A stretch of DNA of 64,000 bases from SIG607 sp036307305 (GCA_036307305.1 JAXJXV010000020.1:1-64000), one strand, 5' to 3'; counted from the stretch's first letter, positions 28,976 to 38,483 are shown. Notes: generated by a model not told the origin, from the sequence alone. Translations and numbers: made by a program.

Positions 28976-29938
28976 ATGCATACTGATTTTACTGTATCTC
29001 TTGCTAAGATATTAAACGAATTATCTCTCGAAACATTGTATTTGCCGAGAGATGCCGAGGAAATTATGATAAACAGCGCTGAAATAAACCGTCCCGGTAT
29101 TCAGCTTGCGGGTTTCTACGGTTATTTCGATAACAAGCGTATACAGATTATAGGCAAAACCGAGGAGGGCTACCTTGAACTGCTTGACGAGGATGAGCAA
29201 CAAGCTCGTTATGCAACCTTCCTTTCTCAGAAGCCCCCTGCAATTATTATCGCCAGAGGTCTTGAGGTGCCTGATTTTGTTATAGAACTTGCTAAGCGCT
29301 ATCAGGTTCCCGTGCTTAGAAGTAAGGATTCAACCTCGGGCGTTGCGGCTGCCCTTATTGCTTTCCTTAATTTACAACTGGCTCCGAGAATCACAAGACA
29401 CGGCGTACTCGTTGAGGTTTACGGTGAGGGTATTCTGCTTCTTGGTGAGAGCGGCGTAGGTAAAAGTGAAACGGCTATTGAGCTTGTTAAAAGAGGACAC
29501 CGTCTTATTGCCGATGATGCCGTTGAAATCAGAAAAGTATCAAGTAAATCTCTTGTGGGAAGCGCTCCTGATAATATCCGTCATTTTATAGAGCTTAGAG
29601 GAATAGGTATTATTAATGCAAGTCGTATTTTCGGTGTGGGCGCCGTTAAGCTTACCGAAAAAATAGATATGGTAATAAATCTTGAACCTTGGGATATAAA
29701 TAAGGTTTACGACCGTATGGGACTTGAAGAAAAAACCACTGAAATTCTCGGTATAACCGTACCGTCGGTAACCATACCTGTAAAACCGGGTAGAAATCTT
29801 GCGGTTATAATTGAGGTTGCTTCTATGAACAACCGCCAGAAAAAACTTGGCTACAATGCTGCTGAGGACCTTCTTAAAAAACTCGGTATGCTTGAAGATT
29901 CGGGTTCAGAGGATACCCCTGTCGACCCATATCAATAA
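28976..29938 (+). CDS. hprK: HPr kinase/phosphorylase
   Basis: A 320-residue protein. The N-terminal domain (1-~130) is followed by the catalytic domain with P-loop LLGESGVGKSETAIELVKRGHRLIADDAVE and the signature IELRGIGIINASRIFGVGAV, then VPVKPGRN in the form IPVKPGRNLAVIIEVASMN. Known: HprK phosphorylates HPr on Ser46 and removes it, driving carbon catabolite control. It is followed by a ROK glucokinase, so two pieces of carbon regulation lie together. Ribosome site gaggagtg. Confidence 0.96.
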   Translation: MHTDFTVSLAKILNELSLETLYLPRDAEEIMINSAEINRPGIQLAGFYGYFDNKRIQIIGKTEEGYLELLDEDEQQARYATFLSQKPPAIIIARGLEVPDFVIELAKRYQVPVLRSKDSTSGVAAALIAFLNLQLAPRITRHGVLVEVYGEGILLLGESGVGKSETAIELVKRGHRLIADDAVEIRKVSSKSLVGSAPDNIRHFIELRGIGIINASRIFGVGAVKLTEKIDMVINLEPWDINKVYDRMGLEEKTTEILGITVPSVTIPVKPGRNLAVIIEVASMNNRQKKLGYNAAEDLLKKLGMLEDSGSEDTPVDPYQ

Positions 29939-29963
29939 TTAATCCAAAACGGAGGAAAATAAA

Positions 29964-30917
29964 ATGTATACTTTAGGAATTGATTTAGGCGGAACTAACA
30001 TCGTTGCAGGTGTAGTTGACGAAAACTACAAGGTAATTGCTAAGGGCAAGGTAAAAACAAACTGCCCACGTCCTGCAGAGGAAATTGCCGACGATATGGC
30101 AAAGGCCTGTTTTATGGCTTGTGAAAACGCAGGTATTTCAATCAAAGACGTAAAGGCTTGCGGTGTTGGTAGCCCAGGCGCTATTAATCCAATTACAGGC
30201 ATTATTGCTACCGCTAATAATTTAGGCTTTAAAGACGTGCCTCTTGCAAAAATGCTTAAGGAACGCACAGGCGTTGATTTTTATCTTGAAAACGACGCTA
30301 ATGCGGCTGCTTACGGCGAGTTTCTTGCAGGTGGCGGAAGAGGCGTTGATAACTGTATCGCCGTTACCTTAGGTACAGGCGTTGGCGGTGGAATTATCAT
30401 CGACGGAAAACTTTTCTCAGGCTCTAACTATGCAGGCGGTGAGCTTGGTCATACCGTAATTGTTGTTGATGGTGAGCCTTGCTCCTGTGGAAGAAAGGGT
30501 TGTTGGGAATCTTATGCTTCTGCTACTGCTCTTATCCGTCAGACAAAGGCTGCTATGGAAAAAGATAAGGACAGCATAATGTGGGAACTTGCAGACCATA
30601 ATATTGATAACGTTAACGGAAGAATTGCTTTCGATGGTATGAGAAAAGGCGACAAAACAGCCTGTGAGGTTGTAGAAACCTATGAGAAATACGTTGCAAT
30701 CGGTCTTGCAAACATAATCAATATTTTCCAGCCTGAAAAAATCTGTATCGGCGGCGGTATTTCCAATGAAAAAGAAACTCTCGTTGCCCCTATCAGAGAA
30801 TTCGTCAGCAAGGAAATTTACACCACAATGGGTAAACCCTGTGAGATTCTTCCTGCAGAACTTGGTAATGATGCAGGGATTATAGGTGCAGCAGCACTCT
30901 ATAAGTTATATGAGTAA
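29964..30917 (+). CDS. ROK family glucokinase
   Basis: A 317-residue protein starting after ggagg. ATP motif LGIDLGGTNIVAGVVD, sugar-binding GSPGAINP and LENDANAAAYGE (catalytic Asp), TLGTGVGGGIIIDG, the ROK zinc motif GHTVIVVDGEPCSCGRKGCWESYAS, and ICIGGGISNE. Length and motifs fit glucokinase of Firmicutes, which phosphorylates cytosolic glucose released from oligosaccharides. It lies 25 bases after hprK, probably co-transcribed. The downstream 300 bases hold the 100-bp repeats. Confidence 0.9.
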   Translation: MYTLGIDLGGTNIVAGVVDENYKVIAKGKVKTNCPRPAEEIADDMAKACFMACENAGISIKDVKACGVGSPGAINPITGIIATANNLGFKDVPLAKMLKERTGVDFYLENDANAAAYGEFLAGGGRGVDNCIAVTLGTGVGGGIIIDGKLFSGSNYAGGELGHTVIVVDGEPCSCGRKGCWESYASATALIRQTKAAMEKDKDSIMWELADHNIDNVNGRIAFDGMRKGDKTACEVVETYEKYVAIGLANIINIFQPEKICIGGGISNEKETLVAPIREFVSKEIYTTMGKPCEILPAELGNDAGIIGAAALYKLYE

Positions 30918-30938
30918 ATAAGGGCGGCTTGAAAAATC

Positions 30939-31190
30939 GGTAATAGCACTATTTTTTCACTCGGGGCGGTATAGAAAATACAGCACCCTCCCTTAAAATA
31001 GCACTCTGACCGATTTTTCTGCGCCGCGGCTAAGCTTTGGTAATAGCACTATTTTTTCACTCGGGGCGGTATAGAAAATACAGCGCCCTCCCTTAAAACA
31101 GCACTCTGACCGATTTTTCTGCGCCGCGGCTAAGCGCTGATTATAGAATTTTTTCGTTCGGGGCGGCGCATAACGTAGGGTGTTTTTCAC
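30939..31190. repeat. Tandem 100-bp repeat, two full copies and a decayed third
   Basis: Copy 1 (30939-31035) and copy 2 (31039-31135) are 97-base units with a period of exactly 100 bases and two mismatches. A third, degenerate and shortened copy follows at 31136-31190 (ttcggggcgg block retained). Each unit holds a GC-rich block (tcggggcgg, gcgccgcggc) in AT-rich surroundings. The first copy is enclosed by an inverted repeat: gaaaaatcggt (30931-30941) with accgatttttc (31009-31019). A 65-codon minus-strand frame through the repeats has no ribosome site and is not called. The remaining bases between 30918 and 31255 hold only the murB ribosome site. Confidence 0.85.
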
Positions 31191-31255
31191 TTAAAGCAGG
31201 GCTTTTATGATGACATATTAATTTGTGTGGTTTGGTAGGTATCGGAGGTACGGAT

Positions 31256-32158
31256 ATGACAGAATTTGAAATATTCCTAAAAGAGAATAAAATCGAATAT
31301 TTAAAGGATGAGCCTATGAGCCGTCATACCTCCTTTCGTATCGGTGGAAATGCTCAGTATTTTGTGTCGCCCTGTGACGATAAACAGCTTTCCCTTCTTA
31401 TTGAAAACTGTCGGTTAAAGGGTATACCGCATTTTACTGTTGGAAAGGGAAGTAATCTGCTTGTTTCCGACAAAGGAATTGAGGGAGCTGTTATAAGCAC
31501 CCTTAATTTGAATGCCTTGACGCTAACTGATGACGGACGGATTTTTGCAGGTGCGGGAGTTGGTCTTGCTTCTCTATGTAATTTTGCTAAAGAGAACTCT
31601 CTTTCGGGACTTGAATTTGCTTACGGAATTCCCGGTACTGTCGGCGGCGCTATGTTTATGAATGCAGGTGCCTACGGCGGAGAAATGAAGGACGTTGCTG
31701 TGTCTGCCTGTGTGCTGGACGAGAAGCTCAGCGTACAGCTTATAGAGGGCGAAGCGATGGAGCTTTCCTACAGAAGCAGCGTTTTCAAAAAGAAAAACCT
31801 TATCGTAATAGGCGCTTATTTCAGGCTTGAAAAGGATGATAAAAAGCAGATTGAGGCTCGTATGGAGGATTATATGGGGCGAAGAATTGCAAAACAGCCT
31901 CTTGAATTCCCAAGCGGAGGAAGTGTATTTAAACGTCCCGTTGGTTATTTTGCAGGAGCGCTTATTGAAGAAAACGGGTTTAAGGGCTTTTCTATAGGCG
32001 GCGCTCAGGTTAGTGAAAAGCATGCGGGCTTTATTATAAACAGAGGAAACGCTACCTGTAGCGACGTTAAGGCGCTTATAGCAAAAATACAAAACACAGT
32101 ATACGAGAAAAACGGCGTTCAGTTAGAGCCTGAACTTATTTTCAAAGGAATAGAATAA
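31256..32158 (+). CDS. murB: UDP-N-acetylenolpyruvoylglucosamine reductase
   Basis: Start at the ATG at 31256, 6 bases after cggaggta. It gives 300 residues. FAD-binding motifs MSRHTSFRIGGNAQYFVSP, TVGKGSNLLVSDKGIEGAVI, LEFAYGIPGTVGGAMFMNAGAYGGEMKDV and the C-terminal PSGGSVFKRP, with Ser as proton donor, followed by HAGFIINRGNATCSDV. It is the short type IIb MurB of Firmicutes. It catalyses the second step of peptidoglycan precursor synthesis. First gene of murB-rapZ-whiA-dnaE, with 1-3-base gaps. Confidence 0.96.
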   Translation: MTEFEIFLKENKIEYLKDEPMSRHTSFRIGGNAQYFVSPCDDKQLSLLIENCRLKGIPHFTVGKGSNLLVSDKGIEGAVISTLNLNALTLTDDGRIFAGAGVGLASLCNFAKENSLSGLEFAYGIPGTVGGAMFMNAGAYGGEMKDVAVSACVLDEKLSVQLIEGEAMELSYRSSVFKKKNLIVIGAYFRLEKDDKKQIEARMEDYMGRRIAKQPLEFPSGGSVFKRPVGYFAGALIEENGFKGFSIGGAQVSEKHAGFIINRGNATCSDVKALIAKIQNTVYEKNGVQLEPELIFKGIE

Positions 32159-32159
32159 T

Positions 32160-33014
32160 ATGAATTTGCTTATTGTTACGGGAATGTCGGGCGCGGGTAA
32201 ATCCCTTGCCGTTAATGCTCTTGAGGATTTGGGATATTACTGTGTCGATAATATTCCTCCCGCTTTAATTCCTTCGTTTGTTGACCTTGGAACCCGAAGT
32301 GACGAGTCTTTCGAAAACCTTGCGGTTGTTACCGATGCAAGAGGTGGCGACTGGTTCAGTGAAATTGAGGATACCCTAAAGCTTTTAAAGGAAAGAAGTG
32401 TTAAATACAGTATTCTCTTTATTGACGCTACCGACGAAGTTCTTATAAGAAGATATAAAGAAAACAGACGAAAGCACCCTCTCGCAAACGGTGAGATTAC
32501 CGTTGCAAAGGCTGTTGAAAAGGAAAGGGAACTACTTAAATTTTTAAGGCTTTGCGCCGATTACATAATAGACACCTCCTTTATTTTGCCTGCTCAGCTT
32601 AAAGAACGCTTATCAACCCTGTTTTTTGGTAACAGCAACAATTCCTTTACGGTGCAGTGTATGTCTTTTGGATTTAAATACGGACCTCTTAGTGACGCCG
32701 ATATACTTATTGATGCAAGGTGTCTGCCAAATCCTTATTATGATCCTGCGCTTCGTGACTGTACAGGTATGGACAAGGCTGTTAGAGAGTACGTTTTATC
32801 CACTGATGAAGCAAGGCAATTTGCAAACAGGCTGACTGATTTTATAGATTGCGCTCTTCCGCTTTACAGTAAAGAGGGAAAAAGCAAACTGAGTATTGCT
32901 ATAGGCTGTACGGGTGGTAAGCACAGAAGTGTTACCTTTGCCGAGCTTATAAATAAACATCTTATTGAAAAGGGATATCACAGCGTGGCTGTTCACCGTG
33001 ATATTAATAAATAA
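32160..33014 (+). CDS. rapZ: RNase adapter / nucleotide-binding protein RapZ (YvcJ)
   Basis: A 284-residue protein with P-loop VTGMSGAGKSLAVNALEDLGYYCVDN, FIDATDEVLIRRYKENRRKHPL, and a C-terminal domain with MSFGFKYG, DARCLPNPYY and IAIGCTGGKHRSVTFAE. Known: in Bacillus, YvcJ acts with YvcK and WhiA; in enterobacteria RapZ senses glucosamine-6-P. Here it starts one base after murB and is followed directly by whiA. The yvcK gene usually found between the two is absent. Confidence 0.95.
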   Translation: MNLLIVTGMSGAGKSLAVNALEDLGYYCVDNIPPALIPSFVDLGTRSDESFENLAVVTDARGGDWFSEIEDTLKLLKERSVKYSILFIDATDEVLIRRYKENRRKHPLANGEITVAKAVEKERELLKFLRLCADYIIDTSFILPAQLKERLSTLFFGNSNNSFTVQCMSFGFKYGPLSDADILIDARCLPNPYYDPALRDCTGMDKAVREYVLSTDEARQFANRLTDFIDCALPLYSKEGKSKLSIAIGCTGGKHRSVTFAELINKHLIEKGYHSVAVHRDINK

Positions 33015-33016
33015 TT

Positions 33017-33919
33017 ATGTCTTTTTGCAGTGAACTTAAAAACGACCTGTGTAAAGAAAAGTTCAAAAGCTGTTGTCAGATTGCAGAATGTTACGGTTTT
33101 ATGCTTTTTGGAAGGTCGTTTTCGTATAAGAATATTTCGTTACTTACTGAAAATAAAAATATTGCCGACAGATATAAAAGCTTTCTTAAAAACAATTTTG
33201 CAATAATTCCATCTCTCAAAATGTCGGGCAAAACAAATATACGTTATAATTTAAGTGTAGATGACCCTCAGCTTTGTTCGAGGGTTATGTCTGCTTTTGG
33301 GTATGACGGCGGTGATTTGCTTAGCATAAATCACGACGTTTTTAAAAGGGATTGTTGCTTTGCAAGTTTTATCAGAGGTGCTTTCCTTGCTTGTGGACAA
33401 ATGAGTGACCCTTATAAAAACTATCATACCGAATTTGTAATAAGGGATTTTACCCTTGCTATTGAGTTTTACAGTTTGCTTCTTTCACGCGGTTTATCCC
33501 CAAGACGAAGTATGCGCGGTAACAGTACGGTTATTTATTTTAATCAGGGAGAAACTATAGAAGAGCTTCTTACCATTATGGGCGCGGGTAAAAAAGCGCT
33601 GGAGCTTATAGATGTACAGGTGGCAAAAACTATCCGCAACCGTGAAAACAGGAAAAATAATCTTGAGCTTTCAAACATAGGAAAACAGGTAGATGCATCT
33701 GTAAATCAGCGTCAGGCTATTGCTTTTCTTGAGGAAAAGGGAAAGCTTGAAACCTTAAGCGATGAGCTTTATGAGGTAGCACTGCTGAGAAAAGAAAATC
33801 CGGATGCTTCTCTCACCGAGCTTTGTAAGCTTAGTAAGGAATCTATAACGCGTTCAGGACTTAACCACAGACTGAGAAAGATTATTGATATTGCAAATGA
33901 GATAAAGGCGGAAGAATAA
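33017..33919 (+). CDS. whiA: DNA-binding protein WhiA
   Basis: A 300-residue protein with an N-terminal degenerate LAGLIDADG homing-endonuclease fold (RSFSYKNISLLTEN, GAFLACGQMSDPYKNYHTEF) and a C-terminal helix-turn-helix (residues ~215-295: DASVNQRQAIAFLEEKG...PDASLTELCKLSKESITRSGLNHRLRKI). The length is standard. WhiA controls sporulation in actinobacteria and affects chromosome segregation and division in Firmicutes. It follows rapZ by 2 bases and precedes dnaE by one base. Confidence 0.96.
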   Translation: MSFCSELKNDLCKEKFKSCCQIAECYGFMLFGRSFSYKNISLLTENKNIADRYKSFLKNNFAIIPSLKMSGKTNIRYNLSVDDPQLCSRVMSAFGYDGGDLLSINHDVFKRDCCFASFIRGAFLACGQMSDPYKNYHTEFVIRDFTLAIEFYSLLLSRGLSPRRSMRGNSTVIYFNQGETIEELLTIMGAGKKALELIDVQVAKTIRNRENRKNNLELSNIGKQVDASVNQRQAIAFLEEKGKLETLSDELYEVALLRKENPDASLTELCKLSKESITRSGLNHRLRKIIDIANEIKAEE

Positions 33920-33920
33920 A

Positions 33921-36900
33921 ATGGTTGACTTCGTTCATCTCCATCTTCATACTGAGTACAGTTTGCTGGACGGCTGTTGCCGTATCGGTGAGCTTTTTGA
34001 TGCAGTAAAGGAAAGAGGAATGAAGTCGGTTGCCATTACCGACCACGGCGTAATGTATGGCGCCGTGAATTTTTTTAAGGCGGCACAGTCTGCAGGTATA
34101 AAAGCTATAATCGGCTGTGAGGTTTACGTAGCGCCCAGAAGCAGAACAGATAAGCAAAAGCCGTTTGACAGTGAATATACCCATCTTGTGCTTCTTTGTA
34201 AGAATGAAACAGGCTATAAAAATCTTATAAAAATGGTATCCCTATCCTTTACCGAGGGTTTTTATTCAAAACCGAGAATTGACAAAGAGCTGTTAAAGGA
34301 ACACAGCGAAGGGCTTATTGCTCTTTCTGCCTGTCTTGCAGGTGAGATACCAAGAAAGCTTTTAAAGGGTGACTTTGAGGGAGCAAAAGACTCTGCCCTT
34401 TGGTTTGACAGTGTTTTTGGAAGAGATGATTTTTATATTGAAATACAGGACCACGGCATAATGGAACAAAAGAGGATTCTTCCTGATTTCCTTAAACTCA
34501 GCAAGGAAACGGGGATACCTCTCGTTGCTACGAATGACGTGCATTATATAAACAAAGAGGATGCAAAAACCCAGAAGGTGCTTGTCTGTCTGCAGACAGG
34601 CAAGAAGCTCTCTGACGAAAATCCTCTTGAATTCAAAACCGATGAATTTTATCTTAAAAGCGGCGAGGAAATGCAAAGTCTTTTTGCAAGATTTCCAGAG
34701 GCTATTGAAAATACCGTAAAAATCGCAGAAAGATGCAATTTTGAATTTGATTTCGGTCATATCAAGCTTCCGCTTTTTGATATAGGCGAGAAAAATCACT
34801 ATGAGTATTTAAAGGAAAAGTGCTACGAGGGTCTATATCGTCTGTATTCTGAGCATAGTTTAAAGGAAGCAAAGGAGCGTCTTGATTTTGAACTGTCCGT
34901 AATAGACAGTATGGGGTACACCGATTATTACCTTATAGTACAGGATTTTGTTTCCTATGCTAAAAGCAAGGGTATTCCCGTAGGACCTGGGCGTGGCTCA
35001 GGCGCAGGCAGTATTGCGGCATATTGCGTTGGAATAACGGGTATCGACCCCCTTAAATATCAGCTTCTTTTTGAGCGCTTTCTTAATCCCGAAAGGGTTA
35101 GTATGCCTGACTTTGACATAGACTTTTGTTATGTGAGAAGACAGGAAGTAATAGATTACGTAATAAATAAATACGGCAGTGACAGAGTGGCTCAGATAGT
35201 TACCTTTGGTACTCTTGCCGCCAGAAATGCCATAAGAGACGTGGGCAGGGTAATGGACCTACCTTATAATCTTTGTGACAAGGTAGCAAAGCTTATACCG
35301 AGAGAGTATCATCTTGACCTTGCCTCTGCTGTTAAAAAGGTGCCTGAACTTAAAAATCTTTACGAAACCGATATGACGGTAAATGAGCTTGTCAATATGG
35401 CGCTGAAGCTTGTGGGTATGCCGCGACACGCCTCCACCCATGCGGCAGGTGTGGTTATTTGTGACAGAAAGGTCAGTGAATACGTACCCCTTTCCACCAA
35501 TGATGAAGCGGTGGTTACTCAGTATACTATGACTGCTCTTGATGAGCTTGGGCTTCTGAAAATGGATTTTTTGGGGCTTAGAAACCTGACGGTTATAAGA
35601 GAAGCGGAAAACAGCATAAGGGAACATACTCCTGAGTTTTGTGTGGATAAAATTCCCGTCAATGACAGAGAAACCCTTGATATGATGGGAAAAGGCTTTA
35701 CTGCAGGTGTGTTTCAGTATGAAAGCGAAGGTATGACTAACGTTGTACGTACCTTTAAGCCTGAAAATATAGAGGACCTTATTGCAATTCTTTCACTCTA
35801 CAGACCGGGGCCTATGGAGTCTATTCCCACCTATATTCACAACCGTTTTAATCCGCAGGATATACATTACGATACGCCGCTTTTAAAGCCTATACTTGAT
35901 ATAACCTACGGTTGTATTGTGTATCAGGAACAGGTAATGCAGATATGCCGTAATCTCGCGGGGTATTCTCTTGGCAGAGCAGACGTGGTAAGACGCGCTA
36001 TGTCAAAGAAAAAGCACAGCGTTATGGAGGCTGAGCGAGAGGTTTTCATAAACGGCGCGGTTAAGAACAATATAAGCCGTGACGTTGCTATGAAGATTTT
36101 TGATGATATGGCGGCTTTCAGCTCTTACGCCTTTAATAAATCCCACGCTGCCGCTTACGGTTACGTTGCTTATCAGACCGCATATCTTAAATGCCACTAT
36201 CCAAAAGAATATATGTCAGCTCTTATTACAAGCGTGACCGAAAATCTTAATAAGGTTAATGAATATATTGCCGAATGTACGAGATTAGGTATATCAATTC
36301 TTCCTCCCAGTGTTAATGAAAGTCAGAAAAATATGTCAGTGGAAGCACAGGGCATCAGATTTGGCCTAATGATTATTAAAAATCTGGGCAGAAATACTGC
36401 AAAGAGAATAATAGAAGAGAGAAAACGCGGCGGAAAATATACTTCACTTTATGATTTTGTTTCGAGAAATATCAGCAGAGAGCTTAACCGCAGAGCTATT
36501 GAAAACCTTATAAAAAGCGGCGCTCTTGACGGTATGGGTGAAAACAGACGTCAAATGCTTTTCGGCTTAGAGGGTGTTATAAGTGCCGCAGAAAACAAAA
36601 GCCGTTTTGAAAACGGAGGACAAATGGATTTATTCTCTATGGACGAGCAGTATGAACCGCAGAGTTTCTCACTTCCCGTTATGGAAGAAATGAAGGATAA
36701 AGAGCTTTATGCTTTGGAAAAGGAAGCTACGGGAATGTATCTTACGGGGCATCCTATGAAAGAGTACGAAGCCTTTGCAAGATATACAGGCGCAAAAACA
36801 GTCAGAGAAATAATAACAGGCGAAGGTATGGACGGCAGAAGAATTACGCTTGTCTGTCTTGTTTCATCTGTGCAAACCCGTCAGCTTAAAAGCGGTCAGA

Positions 36901-37349
36901 TGCTTTGCAGTATATCGGGTGAGGATTTAACGGGAAGCGTCAACATTGTTTGCTTTTCCAATGCATACGCCGCTTTTCAGGATTTGTTTACCGTATCAAA
37001 GGTGCTTAAAATAACGGGAAAAGTCAGCGAAAGAGAAGATGGTAACGAAATTATTCTTGAACGGGCAGAGCCTCTTCCTGCATACGCTTCCGATTTTAAG
37101 TCACCAAAAAATGTTGTTAAGCCTAAAATATATCTGAAGGTTGCTACTATGGACTCGCCTATAATGAACAGAGTAAAGACGCTTCTTACAGAAAAGCAGG
37201 GGGATTGTTCCGTATATTTCTACTGTGAGGCTGATAAAAAAAGTTACTCTGCGCCTGAAAAAATGTGGATTGAGCCTACTGCGAATACAATAAAAGAAAT
37301 AAAGGATATACTTGGAGAAGAAAATGTAAAAATAGTAGAAAAGGGGTGA
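33921..37349 (+). CDS. dnaE: DNA polymerase III alpha subunit (DnaE type)
   Basis: An 1142-residue protein. The N-terminal PHP domain (HLHLHTEYSLLDGCCRI, AITDHGVMYG, ACLAGEIPR) is followed by the palm with PGRGSGAGSIAAYC and the catalytic aspartates in MPDFDIDF, the fingers (ASTHAAGVVI, YRPGPMESIP, YQEQVM), helix-hairpin-helix repeats, and an OB fold near residue 980. No proofreading exonuclease insertion is present, so it is DnaE and not PolC. Firmicutes normally use PolC for the leading strand and DnaE for priming extension. It is the last member of the tight murB-rapZ-whiA-dnaE set; the downstream HprK-like gene starts 4 bases later. Confidence 0.97.
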   Translation: MVDFVHLHLHTEYSLLDGCCRIGELFDAVKERGMKSVAITDHGVMYGAVNFFKAAQSAGIKAIIGCEVYVAPRSRTDKQKPFDSEYTHLVLLCKNETGYKNLIKMVSLSFTEGFYSKPRIDKELLKEHSEGLIALSACLAGEIPRKLLKGDFEGAKDSALWFDSVFGRDDFYIEIQDHGIMEQKRILPDFLKLSKETGIPLVATNDVHYINKEDAKTQKVLVCLQTGKKLSDENPLEFKTDEFYLKSGEEMQSLFARFPEAIENTVKIAERCNFEFDFGHIKLPLFDIGEKNHYEYLKEKCYEGLYRLYSEHSLKEAKERLDFELSVIDSMGYTDYYLIVQDFVSYAKSKGIPVGPGRGSGAGSIAAYCVGITGIDPLKYQLLFERFLNPERVSMPDFDIDFCYVRRQEVIDYVINKYGSDRVAQIVTFGTLAARNAIRDVGRVMDLPYNLCDKVAKLIPREYHLDLASAVKKVPELKNLYETDMTVNELVNMALKLVGMPRHASTHAAGVVICDRKVSEYVPLSTNDEAVVTQYTMTALDELGLLKMDFLGLRNLTVIREAENSIREHTPEFCVDKIPVNDRETLDMMGKGFTAGVFQYESEGMTNVVRTFKPENIEDLIAILSLYRPGPMESIPTYIHNRFNPQDIHYDTPLLKPILDITYGCIVYQEQVMQICRNLAGYSLGRADVVRRAMSKKKHSVMEAEREVFINGAVKNNISRDVAMKIFDDMAAFSSYAFNKSHAAAYGYVAYQTAYLKCHYPKEYMSALITSVTENLNKVNEYIAECTRLGISILPPSVNESQKNMSVEAQGIRFGLMIIKNLGRNTAKRIIEERKRGGKYTSLYDFVSRNISRELNRRAIENLIKSGALDGMGENRRQMLFGLEGVISAAENKSRFENGGQMDLFSMDEQYEPQSFSLPVMEEMKDKELYALEKEATGMYLTGHPMKEYEAFARYTGAKTVREIITGEGMDGRRITLVCLVSSVQTRQLKSGQMLCSISGEDLTGSVNIVCFSNAYAAFQDLFTVSKVLKITGKVSEREDGNEIILERAEPLPAYASDFKSPKNVVKPKIYLKVATMDSPIMNRVKTLLTEKQGDCSVYFYCEADKKSYSAPEKMWIEPTANTIKEIKDILGEENVKIVEKG

Positions 37350-37353
37350 AGCT

Positions 37354-38481
37354 GTGTCACTTTATAAAATAGCAGGTCTTGTTGTCAGTATGGACGTTAA
37401 ATATGAGCGTCTTAAAAAACAGGCTCGGCCGTATTTATATACGGGTACAAAAAAGCCTGATATAAGTCTTAGTATCCAAGAAAATGTTATGGAAAAAGCA
37501 AGAAAAACCTATCCTAATATAAATGATGAGGGGCTTGAGTATCTGCTGTACGGCTTCCTTTTCTATGACAGACTTCTTGATTTTGACGGTATGATGCTTC
37601 ACGCTTCTGCCGTGGCTGTGGGGGATAGAGCGTATCTTTTTTCTGCAGATTCGGGTGTAGGAAAATCCACTCATACAGATTACTGGACTAAGCTTATAAA
37701 GGGCGCACGTATTATAAATGATGATAAACCTGCCCTTAGAATAACCGACGGTAAAATATACGTATGGGGTACCCCCTTTAGTGGAAAGCACGATATAAGC
37801 GTAAACAGAGATTATCTACTCGGCGGAATATGCTTTTTAAAGAGGGGAAAAGAAAATATTATAAATGATATTTCACCTCAGAGGGCGTTGCCTCTTATAC
37901 TTCCGCAGACTGCAAGTATGCACAGCGAAGACAGAATTTCTAAAAAACTTACGCTTATTGACAGAATACTTACAGGCGCGAAGCTTTATGAAATGGAATG
38001 CATAAATGATATAAGCGCCGCAAGATACGCCTACGATAAAATGAATATTTCCTTTAATATATCCCTTGAGGAAATGCTTCCAGCTATGGAAGAAACCTTA
38101 AACTCAGGCGGGAAGGTTACCTTTGTGACAAAGGGCAGAAGTATGGCACCGCTTCTCGTATCGGGCAGGGACAGTGTGGTAATCGGTCGTTTTGATGAAT
38201 ATAAAAAAGGCGACGTAGTGCTTTTCAGAAACAACGAGGGCGAGTTTATACTGCATAGAATTTATAAAATAAAAAATGACCTTTACTATACTGAGGGTGA
38301 CTCACTTCTTATAAGCGACCCACCCATAAAAAAAGAACAGATTCTCGGCAAGGCGGTATCCTTTATAAGAAACGCTAAAGAAATAAAAACAAGCAGTTTT
38401 TCTTACAATATATACAAGTGGATTTATATGTCATTCATAGGGAAAAAACTGCGTCTGATGAAACGAAAATTTAAAAAGTAA
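37354..38481 (+). CDS. HPr kinase-like domain fused to an S24/S26 (signal peptidase-like) domain
   Basis: A 375-residue protein starting at GTG, with aaggggtga upstream shared with the end of dnaE. Residues ~1-235 form an HPrK/PEP-carboxykinase-like fold: LHASAVAVGDRAYLFSADSGVGKSTH (P-loop 98-106), ARIINDDKPALRI and WGTPFSGKHDIS. Residues ~250-345 resemble an S24/S26 peptidase: KGRSMAPLLVSGRDSVVIG (Ser263), KKGDVVLFRN, FILHRIYKI (His301), YYTEGDSLLISDP (Asp316). A basic, partly hydrophobic tail follows. Known: HprK-like kinases of this type work in some RiPP pathways; ER-type signal peptidases use a Ser-His-Asp set. What the fusion does is unknown. No precursor peptide or exporter is seen beside it. 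Confidence 0.75.
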   Translation: MSLYKIAGLVVSMDVKYERLKKQARPYLYTGTKKPDISLSIQENVMEKARKTYPNINDEGLEYLLYGFLFYDRLLDFDGMMLHASAVAVGDRAYLFSADSGVGKSTHTDYWTKLIKGARIINDDKPALRITDGKIYVWGTPFSGKHDISVNRDYLLGGICFLKRGKENIINDISPQRALPLILPQTASMHSEDRISKKLTLIDRILTGAKLYEMECINDISAARYAYDKMNISFNISLEEMLPAMEETLNSGGKVTFVTKGRSMAPLLVSGRDSVVIGRFDEYKKGDVVLFRNNEGEFILHRIYKIKNDLYYTEGDSLLISDPPIKKEQILGKAVSFIRNAKEIKTSSFSYNIYKWIYMSFIGKKLRLMKRKFKK

Positions 38482-38483
38482 GG

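Noticed and set aside
30993..31190. 65-codon minus-strand ORF
   Set aside because: It runs through the 100-bp repeats, has no ribosome site, and its amino acid sequence simply mirrors the repeat.
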